A DNA stretch of 36,640 nt from Lentimicrobium sp. (GCA_012516825.1 JAAYWF010000154.1:1-36640), one strand, 5' to 3'. Positions 16,176-24,587 are shown, numbered from the stretch's first letter. The notes: generated by a model not told the origin, from the sequence alone. Program-made: numbers and translations.

Positions 16176-18635
16176 TTAAAAATCATCAACGTTCATATCC
16201 GTATTTTGCATTTCAGGCTGATCGTTGAAACGGTGACGTTTGTAGTTATTAATCTTGTAGCTTAAATTAAACATTAAGAAGCGAAAATTGGGTTTCATTA
16301 TATCTTTCGAATAGAAGCCGATGCCTGACGAGGTGTTTTCCCATTTTGCGGTTTTCAAAATATCCTGCATAGATGCTGATATTGATAATTTACGATCGAA
16401 AAGCTCTTTGCGCAACGCTATGCTCGACATGAAAAATCCTTCCATTGTCCCTTGTGCAGTAATACTGGGGCCGTTATAGCTGGTATTGATTTGCAGGCGG
16501 AAATCGTGTGGCAGCTTAAACATCGCATTAGTACGTATATTCCAATTCATGCTTTCGTTGTCCACCATATTACCTTCAAGGTCTCCTTTAATGCGATAGT
16601 GAAAAAGATTTCCGGTAACGTTCAATTCAAACCATTTCCAAAGGGAGGTGTTTATCATCAACTCAGTTCCGAGAGAATAGTCGTTGTTCACATTTTCAAA
16701 AGTGTATAGAAAAGTTCCATCCGATTCCAGAGTCCTGATACGTGTTATTTTGTCGGTTGTATATCGGTAGTAGGCTTCGAAGGAGAAAAGTGATCCCCAT
16801 TTTCTTTTTTGAAACGCAAGCTCATACGAGTCGGTAAGTTCGGGTTTCAGGTTAGGGTTTCCTCTTCTGCGGTTGTAAGCATCAATATACATTACGAAAG
16901 GATCGAGCGACCAGCCTCGAGGCCGATTGATCCGGCGTGTATAACTTGCCTGAATCTGATCATTATTATCAAAAGTTTTTGAGAGATGAAGCGTTGGAAA
17001 GAAATCCCAACGATCAATAAGGGCTGGAGTTTCTGATTTCAGATTTATAATCCGTCTGTAGTTATATTCGGTTCGGAGGCCAACTTGATAACCGAATTTC
17101 TTTGTCTGATCTGAATAGATTCCATAAATGGAATGGATATCATTATCAAACTCCATTTTATTGGAATAGAGAGGGTTTTCGATCCATTCATTAATGAGCA
17201 TATCCCAAAACATAAAGTCATAATCGTCTTTACTCTGTTCGATCCGGGCTTGATATCCGGCTTCTAATTTAGCCTTTTCGCTAAGCGGATTTACATAATC
17301 CACTTTGAAACGCCAATTTGTACCTTCGCCAGGTTCTAATGTTTTAATCTTATATGGGTTAGGATCAATTATTTGCCAGTTTTCATCAGTCAAAGATTCC
17401 GATTGATCTTCAAAAGAATTATTCGTATTATCCGAGTAATTGACCATAACCTCAATCTGCTGACCTTTTTCATCAAATTTATGTTGCGAATTCAACGATA
17501 GACGATAATATGCTCTTTCACGGGTTGAGTTGTTTTGAGTGAGCAAGTTCCTCTTCAACGATTCAGGCGATGTATATTCTTCTTGATGTGAAGTAAAGCC
17601 GTGGCTAAAGTCAAATTCGCCATATTCACCATTAAATGATAAATAGGTTTTGTCGGTCATGAAATACTCTATACCCCCTCTAAGGTTATAGCCTGTACGA
17701 TGCATTTTCCTATCGCCAGCCGAAAAGAGATAACGGGTTGTATCATTGAGGTAAGCCTCCTGAATAGATTTCCTTCTTCCGCCCGAATTGAAATCTCTAT
17801 AACCTGCACCAGCAAAGAAATTAAACTTACCCTGACGGTAATTGAGTAAAAAATCAGTATTAAATTTCTTTTTAGTACCCACCGACAGGTTAAAAATTCC
17901 ATTTACGCCAGATTCCTTTTTTTGTTTCAAGATCACGTTTATGATTCCGGCAGATCCATCGGGATCGAACTTCGCTGAAGGATTTGTTATGATTTCTATC
18001 CGGTCAATGTTGCTTGCCGGAATTTGTTGCAAGGCATCACTACCCTGAAGTACACTTGGGCGGCCATCAACTAAAACGAGAAAATTGGAACTACCTCTTA
18101 AGCTAACGTCTCCATTCACATCCACGGTTACCGAAGGTGTGTTTTCTAAAGCATTTACAGCCGTTCCTCCTTGTGCCATCAAATCCTGACTGACATTAAC
18201 AACCTTTTTATCAATCTGAAATTCAATATGTTGTTTCTCGGCAGTAACTTCTACAGCTTCAAGGCTCTGCATAGCAGGGTCAAGTTTTATTAATCCAAGA
18301 TTTACCAATTTATTATTGGGTGTAACTCTAATATCACCAATGGTTAGTCTGTTAAATCCTATGAAATATATCTCTAAATAAAACCTGCCGAAAGGAATTT
18401 TTTCAAGTTCAAAACTTCCATCGTTTGCGGTTACGCCACCTGTTACCATACTCGAATCACGAACATTGAAAAGCACTATGTTAGCATATTCCATGGGCTT
18501 CCCTGAATGCGAATCACTGATCACTCCTTTGACAATTCCTTCTGGTAACATACCGCCTCCCGACCCGCCGGGACGCTGAGCAACCAACTCTATCGAAATA
18601 AAAATAACAAGTGAAAAGATGATCTTTTTAATCAT
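16176..18635 (-). CDS. TonB-dependent receptor-like outer-membrane protein (OMP_b-brl_3)
   Basis: 819 residues from the ATG at 18635; the track begins 15 bases earlier at a TTG. The signal peptide is MIKKIIFSLVIFISIELVAQ, then a glycine-rich linker (RPGGSGGGMLPEG). There is a CarboxypepD_reg-like domain at about 33-115 (GVISDSHSGKPMEYANIVL) and a plug domain at about 130-230 (VNALENTPSVTVDVNGDVSLRG, IPASNIDRIEIITNPSAKFDPDGSAGIINV). A large barrel ends with FLMFNLSYKI and a charged tail. This is the outer membrane beta-barrel family common in Bacteroidota, related to TonB receptors but without a clear TonB box. The substrate cannot be told; no SusD-like partner is next to it, so a polysaccharide locus is unlikely. 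Confidence 0.88.
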   Translation of the reverse strand: MIKKIIFSLVIFISIELVAQRPGGSGGGMLPEGIVKGVISDSHSGKPMEYANIVLFNVRDSSMVTGGVTANDGSFELEKIPFGRFYLEIYFIGFNRLTIGDIRVTPNNKLVNLGLIKLDPAMQSLEAVEVTAEKQHIEFQIDKKVVNVSQDLMAQGGTAVNALENTPSVTVDVNGDVSLRGSSNFLVLVDGRPSVLQGSDALQQIPASNIDRIEIITNPSAKFDPDGSAGIINVILKQKKESGVNGIFNLSVGTKKKFNTDFLLNYRQGKFNFFAGAGYRDFNSGGRRKSIQEAYLNDTTRYLFSAGDRKMHRTGYNLRGGIEYFMTDKTYLSFNGEYGEFDFSHGFTSHQEEYTSPESLKRNLLTQNNSTRERAYYRLSLNSQHKFDEKGQQIEVMVNYSDNTNNSFEDQSESLTDENWQIIDPNPYKIKTLEPGEGTNWRFKVDYVNPLSEKAKLEAGYQARIEQSKDDYDFMFWDMLINEWIENPLYSNKMEFDNDIHSIYGIYSDQTKKFGYQVGLRTEYNYRRIINLKSETPALIDRWDFFPTLHLSKTFDNNDQIQASYTRRINRPRGWSLDPFVMYIDAYNRRRGNPNLKPELTDSYELAFQKRKWGSLFSFEAYYRYTTDKITRIRTLESDGTFLYTFENVNNDYSLGTELMINTSLWKWFELNVTGNLFHYRIKGDLEGNMVDNESMNWNIRTNAMFKLPHDFRLQINTSYNGPSITAQGTMEGFFMSSIALRKELFDRKLSISASMQDILKTAKWENTSSGIGFYSKDIMKPNFRFLMFNLSYKINNYKRHRFNDQPEMQNTDMNVDDF

Positions 18636-18761
18636 AAAAATAAAACTCAAAATAATTTATATAAAAAATAACAGGATTTTTGCTTCTTTGTTTTTAGACA
18701 AAAAGGCTAAAAGTATTATTCCGATAATGCCAGATTTTGTAATAAATAGTAACGAATTAAC

Positions 18762-18769
18762 TACATTTG
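18762..18769 (+). promoter_or_regulatory. Possible -7 box for the macro-domain operon
   Basis: TACATTTG fits TAnnTTTG, with TTTTG at 18735-18739 leaving a 22-base spacer, slightly longer than the usual 19-21. The leader before the ATG at 18852 would be about 75 bases. Tentative. Confidence 0.3.
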
Positions 18770-18851
18770 CTTTTTTTCTGAACAGAAAGGAAAAAAACAG
18801 ATTTAAGGTTACATTCTCTTTAAATAAATTGTTTTTCAATAATCAAATTTT

Positions 18852-19367
18852 ATGAATAGTAGGATCGAAGTTATTTTAGGCGACATAACGCAATTAAAAA
18901 CAGATGCAATTGTAAATGCAGCAAACCGGACATTGCTTGGCGGTGGTGGTGTGGATGGGGCAATACATAGGGCAGCAGGGCGTCAGCTTTACGAGGAGTG
19001 TAAGACATTAGGCGGTTGTCAGACAGGGGAAGCAAAGATCACAAAAGGATATCACCTGCCGGCAAAATATGTTATTCATACTGTAGGGCCGATATGGCGG
19101 GGAGGCAATGCAAACGAAGCAAAACTTCTGGCCTCATGTTACTCCGAAAGTCTCTCTTTGGCAAATGCACATAATATTGAAAGCATTGCTTTTCCAGCTA
19201 TCAGTACCGGTGTTTACGGTTATCCTAAAAATGAAGCTGCTACGATAGCTATAAAGACTGTAAAAGATTTTATTGAAAAGTATCCTTTACCAAAAAAAGT
19301 TATCTTCTGTTGTTTTGACAATCACGACTTTGCCCTTTACAATAAACTTTTACAGGCCTCTATTTAA
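18852..19367 (+). CDS. Macro domain O-acetyl-ADP-ribose deacetylase
   Basis: 171 residues forming a single macro domain, close in length to E. coli YmdB (177). Motifs of the MacroD/YmdB class: [34 protein letters not shown] at residues about 10-43, [25 protein letters not shown], and [17 protein letters not shown]. The VNAAN asparagine, the [10 protein letters not shown] aspartate and the second GVYGYP loop are the substrate-binding and catalytic parts. The enzyme removes acetyl from O-acetyl-ADP-ribose and can reverse mono-ADP-ribosylation. The next gene begins 3 bases after its stop, so the two are cotranscribed. Confidence 0.93.
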   Translation: MNSRIEVILGDITQLKTDAIVNAANRTLLGGGGVDGAIHRAAGRQLYEECKTLGGCQTGEAKITKGYHLPAKYVIHTVGPIWRGGNANEAKLLASCYSESLSLANAHNIESIAFPAISTGVYGYPKNEAATIAIKTVKDFIEKYPLPKKVIFCCFDNHDFALYNKLLQASI

Positions 19368-19370
19368 AAA

Positions 19371-21803
19371 GTGAAGATATTACCAAAACTTTTTCTTTTT
19401 CTCCTGCTGATTCTCAACTTCAGTGCGGTTGCTTACGGCCAATATGAACGTAAGCAGGTAATAGCCGTAAAAACAGATACTCCTCCCCTGATTGATGGGA
19501 ATCTTTCCGATCGTGTATGGGAAGGTGTTACAGCGGCATCGGATTTCTTTCAATATGAACCTAAGAATAGCGGTGATGCAGGATTAAACACAGAAGTGCG
19601 TTTTCTGTATGATAACAATGCTTTATATATCGGTGCAATGATGTATGATAGCCTTCCGGAAAAAATAACTCGGGAATTAGGGTTCAGAGATTCTGATAAT
19701 TTGAATACCGATTATATTAGTATTGAGATTAATCCTTTTGACGACGGGTTGAATGGATTCATTTTTATGGTCTCCAGTTCAGGTGTTCAGGTAGATAAAA
19801 AAATAACTGAAGAGGGCGAAGATGTATCATGGAATGCCGTTTGGAAAAGTAACGTAGCTATAAATGATTCCGGATGGTCTGCAGAGTTTTCGATTCCCTA
19901 TTCAGCGCTACGATTCTCCAAAGAGGTAAAAAATGGCTGGGGATTAAACATCTGGAGGATCAGACGTAGTACACGTGAGACTTTTACGTGGAATTTTGTA
20001 GATAAAAAGATAGAGGGGGCGCAAAAGCAAACTGGAATAATAGTTGGATTTGAAGAGGTAAAGCCACCAACAAGACTTTCGTTTCATCCCTATGTTTCAG
20101 GATATGTACAAAAAAAGGCTTCAGAACCAAAATGGCTCTATAGCCATCATTATGGGATGGATTTTAAATATGGGTTATCGGAGAGCTTCACACTCGATAT
20201 GACTTTGATTCCCGACTTTGGACAAGTGCAATCCGATGATCAAGTGTATAATCTAACTCCATTTGAAATCTATTACGAAGAAAAACGTCCCTTTTTTACT
20301 GAGGGTACGGAGCTGTTTCAAAAGGGAAACATCTTTTACTCGCGAAGGGTGGGAGCATTGCCAATAGGTTATTTTGCTGTTGATGATAGCCTTAAAGAAA
20401 ACGAATACATAAAAATAAATCCCACGCAAACTAACCTTATCAACGCTACAAAATTATCAGGTCGAACTGCGAACGGATTTGGAATTGGTGTTTTTAATGC
20501 AGTTTCTGCAAATACTTACGCTACCCTTTCCGACTCAACAGGAAATACACGTAAAATTATTACTCAGCCGGTTTCCAATTTCAATATGATAGTATTGGAT
20601 CAAAATCTTAAAAACAATAGCTACATAAGTCTTTATAATACAAATGTGTACAAAGGAGCGAACTACTACACCGCTAATGTTAGTGGCGTTCAGTTTTTAC
20701 TTTTCAACAAACCCTCCACATATTCCCTCTTTGGTCGTTTTAACCTAAGCCAGCAATACAATACGGAAGCAAAAGATGAACTTGGAATACACTACAACTT
20801 TCAATTTAGCAAAACAAAAGGACAGTTCAGGTTCAACTATAGCAGTGAGGCAAAAAGTGACACTTACAATCCTAATGATTTAGGCTTTATACAGTCGAAC
20901 AACTCTACTTCAAACATGCTCGAATTGAACTACAACTTTTATAATCCGTTTTGGAAGTTACTGAGATTGAATAATAGCCTGAACATTAACTATCAGACTC
21001 TCTATGATTTTAAAAAATTTACTGATTTTTCCTTGATGGGAAACTCATGGGCCACCTTTAAAAATCATCTCAGTGTCGGGTTTAACTTCTTCATACGGCC
21101 TGTGGATGAGTATGATTATTATGAATCGCGCACATCAGGAAAACCCTTCATCATCCCCCCCGAATGGCAGTTCAAAATCATTTTGTCGCCAGATTATCGC
21201 AAGCCATTTATCGTTGACTTTTCAGCTAATTATTCTACAATCCCACAGCACGACAACTCTTCCGTCATATTATCATTAAGCCCAAGGATGAGGATTAATG
21301 ACCGATTCACCGTTCGATTTAAAAGTAGCTGGAACCGTCAGACAAATGATTATGGTTATGTTACTACAATTAACACTACCAACTCGCCGATCATAATAAT
21401 GGGTCGTAGAAATTTAGAAAATGTTGAAAACATATTTCAGACATCTTATATATTTTCCAATCATATAGCCTTGGATTTCAGGTTACGACACTATTGGCTT
21501 GGAGCAAATTACCTGCAATACTTCAACCTTGAAAACAACGGCAGGCTTGGCATAATTGAACATAATGAAAATAATGATTTTGAAGTAGATATCTTTAATA
21601 TTGATCTATTAATCCGATGGGAATTTTCGCCTGGCAGTGAGCTTGCATTTGTATGGAAAAATGCTATTCAATCCTATTTCACGGATGATTTTCAATATAA
21701 TTATTTCAGAAACCTGGGCCGCACACTCTATTCTCCTTCTGACAACAGCCTTTCCATAAAACTTCTTTATTACCTTGATTATCTGAATTTAAAAAACAAG
21801 TAA
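19371..21803 (+). CDS. CBM9-like / DUF5916 outer-membrane protein
   Basis: 810 residues from a GTG start. The signal peptide is KILPKLFLFLLLILNFSAVAYG. Residues about 28-215 are a carbohydrate-binding family 9-like domain (DGNLSDRVWEGVTAASDFFQYEP, VRFLYDNNALYIGAMMYDS, GWGLNIWRIRRSTRETFTWN). The rest is DUF5916, beginning near FGQVQSDDQVYNLTPFEIYYEEKRPFFTEG, with many beta strands of barrel character. DUF5916 proteins are common in Bacteroidota, predicted to be outer-membrane proteins, and of unknown function. The coupling to a macro-domain gene (3-base gap, no other promoter) is unexplained. Start uncertainty is small, because no ATG lies near the signal peptide. Confidence 0.85.
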   Translation: MKILPKLFLFLLLILNFSAVAYGQYERKQVIAVKTDTPPLIDGNLSDRVWEGVTAASDFFQYEPKNSGDAGLNTEVRFLYDNNALYIGAMMYDSLPEKITRELGFRDSDNLNTDYISIEINPFDDGLNGFIFMVSSSGVQVDKKITEEGEDVSWNAVWKSNVAINDSGWSAEFSIPYSALRFSKEVKNGWGLNIWRIRRSTRETFTWNFVDKKIEGAQKQTGIIVGFEEVKPPTRLSFHPYVSGYVQKKASEPKWLYSHHYGMDFKYGLSESFTLDMTLIPDFGQVQSDDQVYNLTPFEIYYEEKRPFFTEGTELFQKGNIFYSRRVGALPIGYFAVDDSLKENEYIKINPTQTNLINATKLSGRTANGFGIGVFNAVSANTYATLSDSTGNTRKIITQPVSNFNMIVLDQNLKNNSYISLYNTNVYKGANYYTANVSGVQFLLFNKPSTYSLFGRFNLSQQYNTEAKDELGIHYNFQFSKTKGQFRFNYSSEAKSDTYNPNDLGFIQSNNSTSNMLELNYNFYNPFWKLLRLNNSLNINYQTLYDFKKFTDFSLMGNSWATFKNHLSVGFNFFIRPVDEYDYYESRTSGKPFIIPPEWQFKIILSPDYRKPFIVDFSANYSTIPQHDNSSVILSLSPRMRINDRFTVRFKSSWNRQTNDYGYVTTINTTNSPIIIMGRRNLENVENIFQTSYIFSNHIALDFRLRHYWLGANYLQYFNLENNGRLGIIEHNENNDFEVDIFNIDLLIRWEFSPGSELAFVWKNAIQSYFTDDFQYNYFRNLGRTLYSPSDNSLSIKLLYYLDYLNLKNK

Positions 21804-21837
21804 TCGTCAAATAGCATCAACTTGACAATTGATTAGC

Positions 21838-21875
21838 TTATTGAAATAATTCTGATTTATTCAATAAAATTACTT
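21838..21875 (+). terminator. A+T-rich hairpin after the DUF5916 gene
   Basis: TTATTGAA at 21838-21845 pairs perfectly with TTCAATAA at 21860-21867, followed by TACTTTTTT. The stem is weak (few G:C pairs), but its place 35 bases after the stop codon and the T run suit a terminator. Confidence 0.4.
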
Positions 21876-21890
21876 TTTTGCAAAAAAATG

Positions 21891-21920
21891 TTGTTTGAAA
21901 CAAAAGTTGATGTATTTTTG
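21891..21920 (+). promoter_or_regulatory. Promoter of tRNA-Asp
   Basis: TTG at 21891-21893, a 19-base spacer, then TATTTTTG at 21913-21920, exactly the Bacteroidota -33/-7 arrangement. Transcription should begin about 20 bases before the tRNA. The TATTTTTGCAGC extension is shared with the tRNA-Gly and tRNA-Asn promoters in this window. Confidence 0.7.
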
Positions 21921-21947
21921 CAGCCGCACTTTTAAGAGTTCTTTATT

Positions 21948-22021
21948 GGTCCGGTAGTTCAGTTGGTTAGAATACGTGCCTGTCACGCACGGGGTCGCGG
22001 GTTCGAGTCCCGTCCGGACCG
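21948..22021 (+). tRNA. tRNA-Asp(GTC)
   Basis: 74 bases beginning GGTCCGGTAGTTCAGTTGG and ending with a GGACCG tail. Acceptor GGTCCGG/CCGGACC is perfect, the anticodon arm GTGCCTGTCACGCAC gives GTC (Asp), the T arm is CGGG-TTCGAGT-CCCG, and the discriminator is G. No encoded CCA. Own promoter upstream and intrinsic terminator 10 bases downstream. Confidence 0.97.
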
Positions 22022-22030
22022 CCAAAAGAG

Positions 22031-22062
22031 ACCGTCTTGCTTAAAAATAGGACGGTTTTTTT
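22031..22062 (+). terminator. Intrinsic terminator of tRNA-Asp
   Basis: ACCGTC at 22031-22036 pairs with GACGGT at 22051-22056, followed by TTTTTTTATTTT. It ends the tRNA-Asp transcript just before the convergent stop codon of tcdA. The opposite strand has CTCTTTT after the stem and may also use it. Confidence 0.75.
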
Positions 22063-22792
22063 ATTTTCCCGAAATCAAATCTCTTATTACAACCGAGGCG
22101 CACAAACAGCCAAACAGGGCAGGCATATAAGCTATCGTTCCAATATTTGATCTTTTATGTTCCACATCAGTAATAAGTTCTAAGCTCTCCTTATCAACGG
22201 CCTCAGGCGAAAAAACTACCTTAAAACCACTTAAAATGTTACGTTTGCGTAGCCTTTTGCGAATATGTAATGCAAGCCGGCATCCATGTGATTCATAAAT
22301 ATCGGATACTTTTATCTGCATAGGATCTAACTTGCCTCCGGCGCCCATTGAACTGACCAATGGCAGGTTTTTTTCAAGACATTTCATTATGAAAAAAAAT
22401 TTCGGCGAAAGGGTGTCAATGGCATCAACAACGTAATTATAATTTTGAGATAAGAGGTCATCTATCTTTTCATTTTTCAAATAGATATCAATAGTTTTTA
22501 GTTTAAGCTGTGGATTAATATCGAGCAATCGCTGCTTTATCACCTCAGTTTTGGATTGTCCTAAAGTACTATCTAATGCAAGTAACTGCCGATTTTTGTT
22601 GGTTTCAGTTACAATATCTCCATCCACTATTGTCATTTCACCGACGCCTGCCCGGCAAATCTGTTCAGCAGCATAAGCGCCTACTCCGCTAAGCCCTGCT
22701 ACCAGCACATGCGAACGGTTTAAAATAGCTAGTTTTTCCGTTCCTAACAGCAATTCAGTCCGGCTCATCCAGGGGTCGAAATTTATTTCCAT
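22061..22792 (-). CDS. tcdA: tRNA threonylcarbamoyladenosine dehydratase (TcdA/CsdL)
   Basis: 243 residues, ThiF/MoeB/E1-like fold. It converts t6A37 in tRNA to the cyclic form ct6A using ATP. N-terminal SRTELLLGTEKLAILNRSHV, nucleotide-binding VLVAGLSGVGAYAAEQICRAGVG, TIVDGDIVTETNKNRQLLAL (the D and R/Q-K residues that hold ATP and Mg), VVDAIDTLSPK and VSSMGAGGKLDPMQIKV are all typical of TcdA rather than MoeB or ThiF; the zinc cysteines of MoeB are absent. Its ATG lies 10 bases inside the end of tatD, so translation of the two is coupled. Confidence 0.93.
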   Translation of the reverse strand: MEINFDPWMSRTELLLGTEKLAILNRSHVLVAGLSGVGAYAAEQICRAGVGEMTIVDGDIVTETNKNRQLLALDSTLGQSKTEVIKQRLLDINPQLKLKTIDIYLKNEKIDDLLSQNYNYVVDAIDTLSPKFFFIMKCLEKNLPLVSSMGAGGKLDPMQIKVSDIYESHGCRLALHIRKRLRKRNILSGFKVVFSPEAVDKESLELITDVEHKRSNIGTIAYMPALFGCLCASVVIRDLISGK

Positions 22793-23463
22793 GACGTAAA
22801 GATATTTTTAAAATTTTCAACAATAATCTCTTTTAACTGCTCAATGGTAATGTTTCTGAGATTGGCTACTATTTCGTAAATAGTATTGATGCTTGTCTCG
22901 GATTCATCTGTTTCCAAAAAAAACCGACTGGCTGGAATAGTTTGACAAAGCCGAGAAGCATTTGATCCGTTTTTAAGAACCGCATGACCAAAAGAAAAGT
23001 AACAACCTCTTTTGAGGATTAGATTAGCTATATGTTGGTTGTTGTTAAATCCATGAAAAATAAGCGGAATATCTATTTTGGTTTTCTTGTAAACTTCTAA
23101 AATTTCATTTTGGGCCTTTACATTATGTATTATTACCGGTTTTGATACTTTTTGTGCGATGATCAGGTGGTGTTCAAAAACTTTTTGTTGCAAAGACATT
23201 TGCGCTTTTGTTAAACGGTCGAGCCCTGTTTCTCCAATGGCAACACAATGATGATTATAAGCCAGTTTTTCAACTTTTTCAAGTTGGCTTTTAAATTTTT
23301 TTTCATCAATAAACCATGGATGTAAGCCTACGGAGAAATATTGATTATCGCCTATCGGCAAGCTTTCATTTTTCCCTATCAAAACATTGAAAATGCTTAT
23401 TACTTCGGAATCATGTTTCTGGTGATGGGTATGGATATCAATAAATGGCAAAGCGCTTATCAC
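22783..23463 (-). CDS. TatD family hydrolase
   Basis: 226 residues from the GTG at 23463. The track extends upstream to 23565, but that part (MRPCGFNSRSGYIKG) is simply a reading of the tRNA-Leu gene and its terminator. A TTG at 23451 is the other possible start. Metal-dependent TIM-barrel hydrolase related to TatD DNases: FIDIHTHHQ (metal HxH), VGLHPWF, AIGETGLDR (bridging Glu), VIIHNVKA and IFHGFN (metal His), FLETDES (metal Asp). It is shorter than E. coli TatD (260) and belongs to the compact Bacteroidota group. Actual substrate (DNA, or a tRNA-derived or D-amino-acid substrate) is not known. Overlaps tcdA by 10 bases. Confidence 0.85.
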   Translation of the reverse strand: MISALPFIDIHTHHQKHDSEVISIFNVLIGKNESLPIGDNQYFSVGLHPWFIDEKKFKSQLEKVEKLAYNHHCVAIGETGLDRLTKAQMSLQQKVFEHHLIIAQKVSKPVIIHNVKAQNEILEVYKKTKIDIPLIFHGFNNNQHIANLILKRGCYFSFGHAVLKNGSNASRLCQTIPASRFFLETDESETSINTIYEIVANLRNITIEQLKEIIVENFKNIFTSWK

Positions 23464-23474
23464 TTTTTTTTGGA

Positions 23475-23504
23475 CAAAATTATGAAAACAAAAAAACCCT
23501 GCAA
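23475..23504 (-). promoter_or_regulatory. Promoter of tatD-tcdA, inside tRNA-Leu terminator
   Basis: On the minus strand TTG (complement of 23502-23504), a 19-base spacer, then TAATTTTG (complement of 23475-23482): an exact consensus match. The -33 element and spacer overlap the hairpin and T run of the tRNA-Leu terminator. Predicted transcription begins near 23468, only about 5 bases before the GTG start or 17 before the TTG start. Confidence 0.6.
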
Positions 23505-23521
23505 ATCTTGAACTTACAGGG
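23489..23521 (-). terminator. Intrinsic terminator of the tRNA-Gly/tRNA-Leu transcript
   Basis: On the minus strand CCCTG (complement of 23517-23521) pairs with CAGGG (complement of 23497-23501) around a 15-base loop and is followed by TTTTTTTG. It lies 9 bases after the 3' end of tRNA-Leu. Confidence 0.7.
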
Positions 23522-23530
23522 CCTTTAATG

Positions 23531-23615
23531 TACCCGGAGCGGGAATTGAACCCGCACGGCCGCAATGGCCAAAGGATTTTAAGTCCTTCGTGTCTACCTA
23601 TTCCACCACCCGGGC
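23531..23615 (-). tRNA. tRNA-Leu(TAA)
   Basis: 85 bases, class II. The 5' end reads GCCCGGGTGGTGGAATAGG on the minus strand. Anticodon arm AAGGA-CTTAAAA-TCCTT gives TAA (Leu, UUA codon); the long variable arm GGCC-ATTGC-GGCC and T arm GCGGG-TTCAATT-CCCGC are as expected; discriminator A. The acceptor has a G:T pair at position 1-72. It is the second gene of a two-tRNA unit after tRNA-Gly. Confidence 0.95.
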
Positions 23616-23690
23616 ACGATTACTCATTAGTTTAAAAGAGCTTCTCAAACTAAAAACCCCGAACCCGATTGACCCGGGATCGGGATTTGG
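23616..23690 (-). other. Hairpin-rich spacer between tRNA-Gly and tRNA-Leu
   Basis: 75 bases between the tandem tRNAs. On the minus strand CCCGAT pairs with ATCGGG around a loop that includes CCCGGG, followed by CGGGGTTTTT. Next come AGTTT and AAACT arms. The first could slow or stop transcription, or serve as a processing structure. No gene. Confidence 0.35.
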
Positions 23691-23763
23691 AGCGGAAGAC
23701 GGGACTCGGACCCGCGACCCTAACCTTGGCAAGGTTATGCTCTACCAACTGAGCTACTTCCGC
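23691..23763 (-). tRNA. tRNA-Gly(GCC)
   Basis: 73 bases. The 5' end reads GCGGAAGTAGCTCAGTTGG on the minus strand; acceptor GCGGAAG/CTTCCGC is perfect; anticodon arm TAACC-TTGCCAA-GGTTA gives GCC (Gly); T arm CGGG-TCCGAGT-CCCG; discriminator T. First gene of the tRNA-Gly/tRNA-Leu unit, with a consensus promoter just upstream. Confidence 0.96.
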
Positions 23764-23778
23764 TTTAATTTTGGGCTG

Positions 23779-23808
23779 CAAAAATAATAATAGATTTCTT
23801 TCTGACAA
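23779..23808 (-). promoter_or_regulatory. Promoter of tRNA-Gly/tRNA-Leu
   Basis: On the minus strand TTG (complement of 23806-23808), a 19-base spacer, then TATTTTTG (complement of 23779-23786), followed by CAGCCC. The arrangement and the TATTTTTGCAGC string match the tRNA-Asp promoter. Confidence 0.7.
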
Positions 23809-23834
23809 AACTCTTTTGAAAAAAAATATTAAAA

Positions 23835-24566
23835 TTAAAAGTTAGGTTTGATTTTATACTGTTCATAAAACCTTTCGATATGGTTTACAGCATCTTGGGC
23901 TGTATCCACAATCCTAAACAATTTTAAATCGTCGTGATGTATCATCTCTTGATCTAACAGTTGTTCTTCAATCCATGCTATCAGGCCATTCCAATATGCC
24001 CTGTTGACCAAAATAATTGGGAATTTTATCATCTTATGTGTTTGAATCAAAGTCAATGCTTCGAACATTTCGTCAAGGGTGCCAAAGCCGCCTGGCAAAA
24101 CAATGTATCCTTGAGAATATTTCATAAACATAACTTTTCTGACAAAGAAATAGTCGAAATTTATCAACTTATCGTTGTCAATAAAGGGGTTGGCTTTTTG
24201 CTCGTGCGGCAATACTATATTGAGCCCTACTGATTTACCTCCGGCAAAGTGTGCGCCTTTATTGGCTGCCTCCATTATTCCTGGTCCTCCGCCGGTAATT
24301 ATCCCAAATCCTTTTTTTGTTAGCAGATAGGCTATCTCTTCGGCTAAACGGTAATGTTTATGTTTATCCTTAATCCTTGCCGAGCCAAAAATAGATACAC
24401 AAGGGCCTATCCTTGCTAATGTTTCAAAACCATCCACCATCTCCGACATCACTTTGAAAACCATCCAGGAGTCATTAATTTTTATCTCGTTCCAACTTTT
24501 TTGAACAAACTCTTCTGAATCAGAATCTTCTTTTCGGATAGGATAATCCGCTTCGTCGTTTACCAT
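23835..24566 (-). CDS. LOG family (TIGR00730) Rossmann-fold protein
   Basis: 243 residues. The LOG/lysine decarboxylase-like fold is shown by VSIFGSARIKDKHKHYRLAEEIA, GFGIITGGGPGIMEAANKGAH (the GGGPGxMEAxxxGA signature with the catalytic Glu) and YIVLPGGFGTLDEMFEALTLIQ (PGGxGTxxE). Family members split nucleoside 5'-monophosphates into base and ribose 5-phosphate (cytokinin-activating enzymes in plants, nucleotide nucleosidases of the PpnN kind in bacteria). It is cytoplasmic. The natural substrate here is not known. The 3' end lies 71 bases from the tRNA-Gly gene, and uvrA lies just upstream on the same strand with 21 bases between them, so they are probably cotranscribed. Confidence 0.9.
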   Translation of the reverse strand: MVNDEADYPIRKEDSDSEEFVQKSWNEIKINDSWMVFKVMSEMVDGFETLARIGPCVSIFGSARIKDKHKHYRLAEEIAYLLTKKGFGIITGGGPGIMEAANKGAHFAGGKSVGLNIVLPHEQKANPFIDNDKLINFDYFFVRKVMFMKYSQGYIVLPGGFGTLDEMFEALTLIQTHKMIKFPIILVNRAYWNGLIAWIEEQLLDQEMIHHDDLKLFRIVDTAQDAVNHIERFYEQYKIKPNF

Positions 24567-24587
24567 ATTCTTTTTATTATAAAATAA

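Noticed and set aside
18657-18855. Small ORFs on both strands between the TonB-receptor-like gene and the macro-domain gene
   Set aside because: Low-complexity Lys/Phe/Asn translations of an A+T-rich promoter region, with no recognisable motif and overlapping each other.
23464-23565. N-terminal extension of the TatD ORF (MRPCGFNSRSGYIKG...)
   Set aside because: It translates tRNA-Leu and its terminator; the TatD fold begins at the HTHHQ motif close to the GTG at 23463.
23590-23787. Plus-strand ORF reading GAEDGTRTRDPNLGKVMLYQLSYF
   Set aside because: It is the reverse reading of the tRNA-Gly gene and its surroundings, a classic false protein seen in many genomes.
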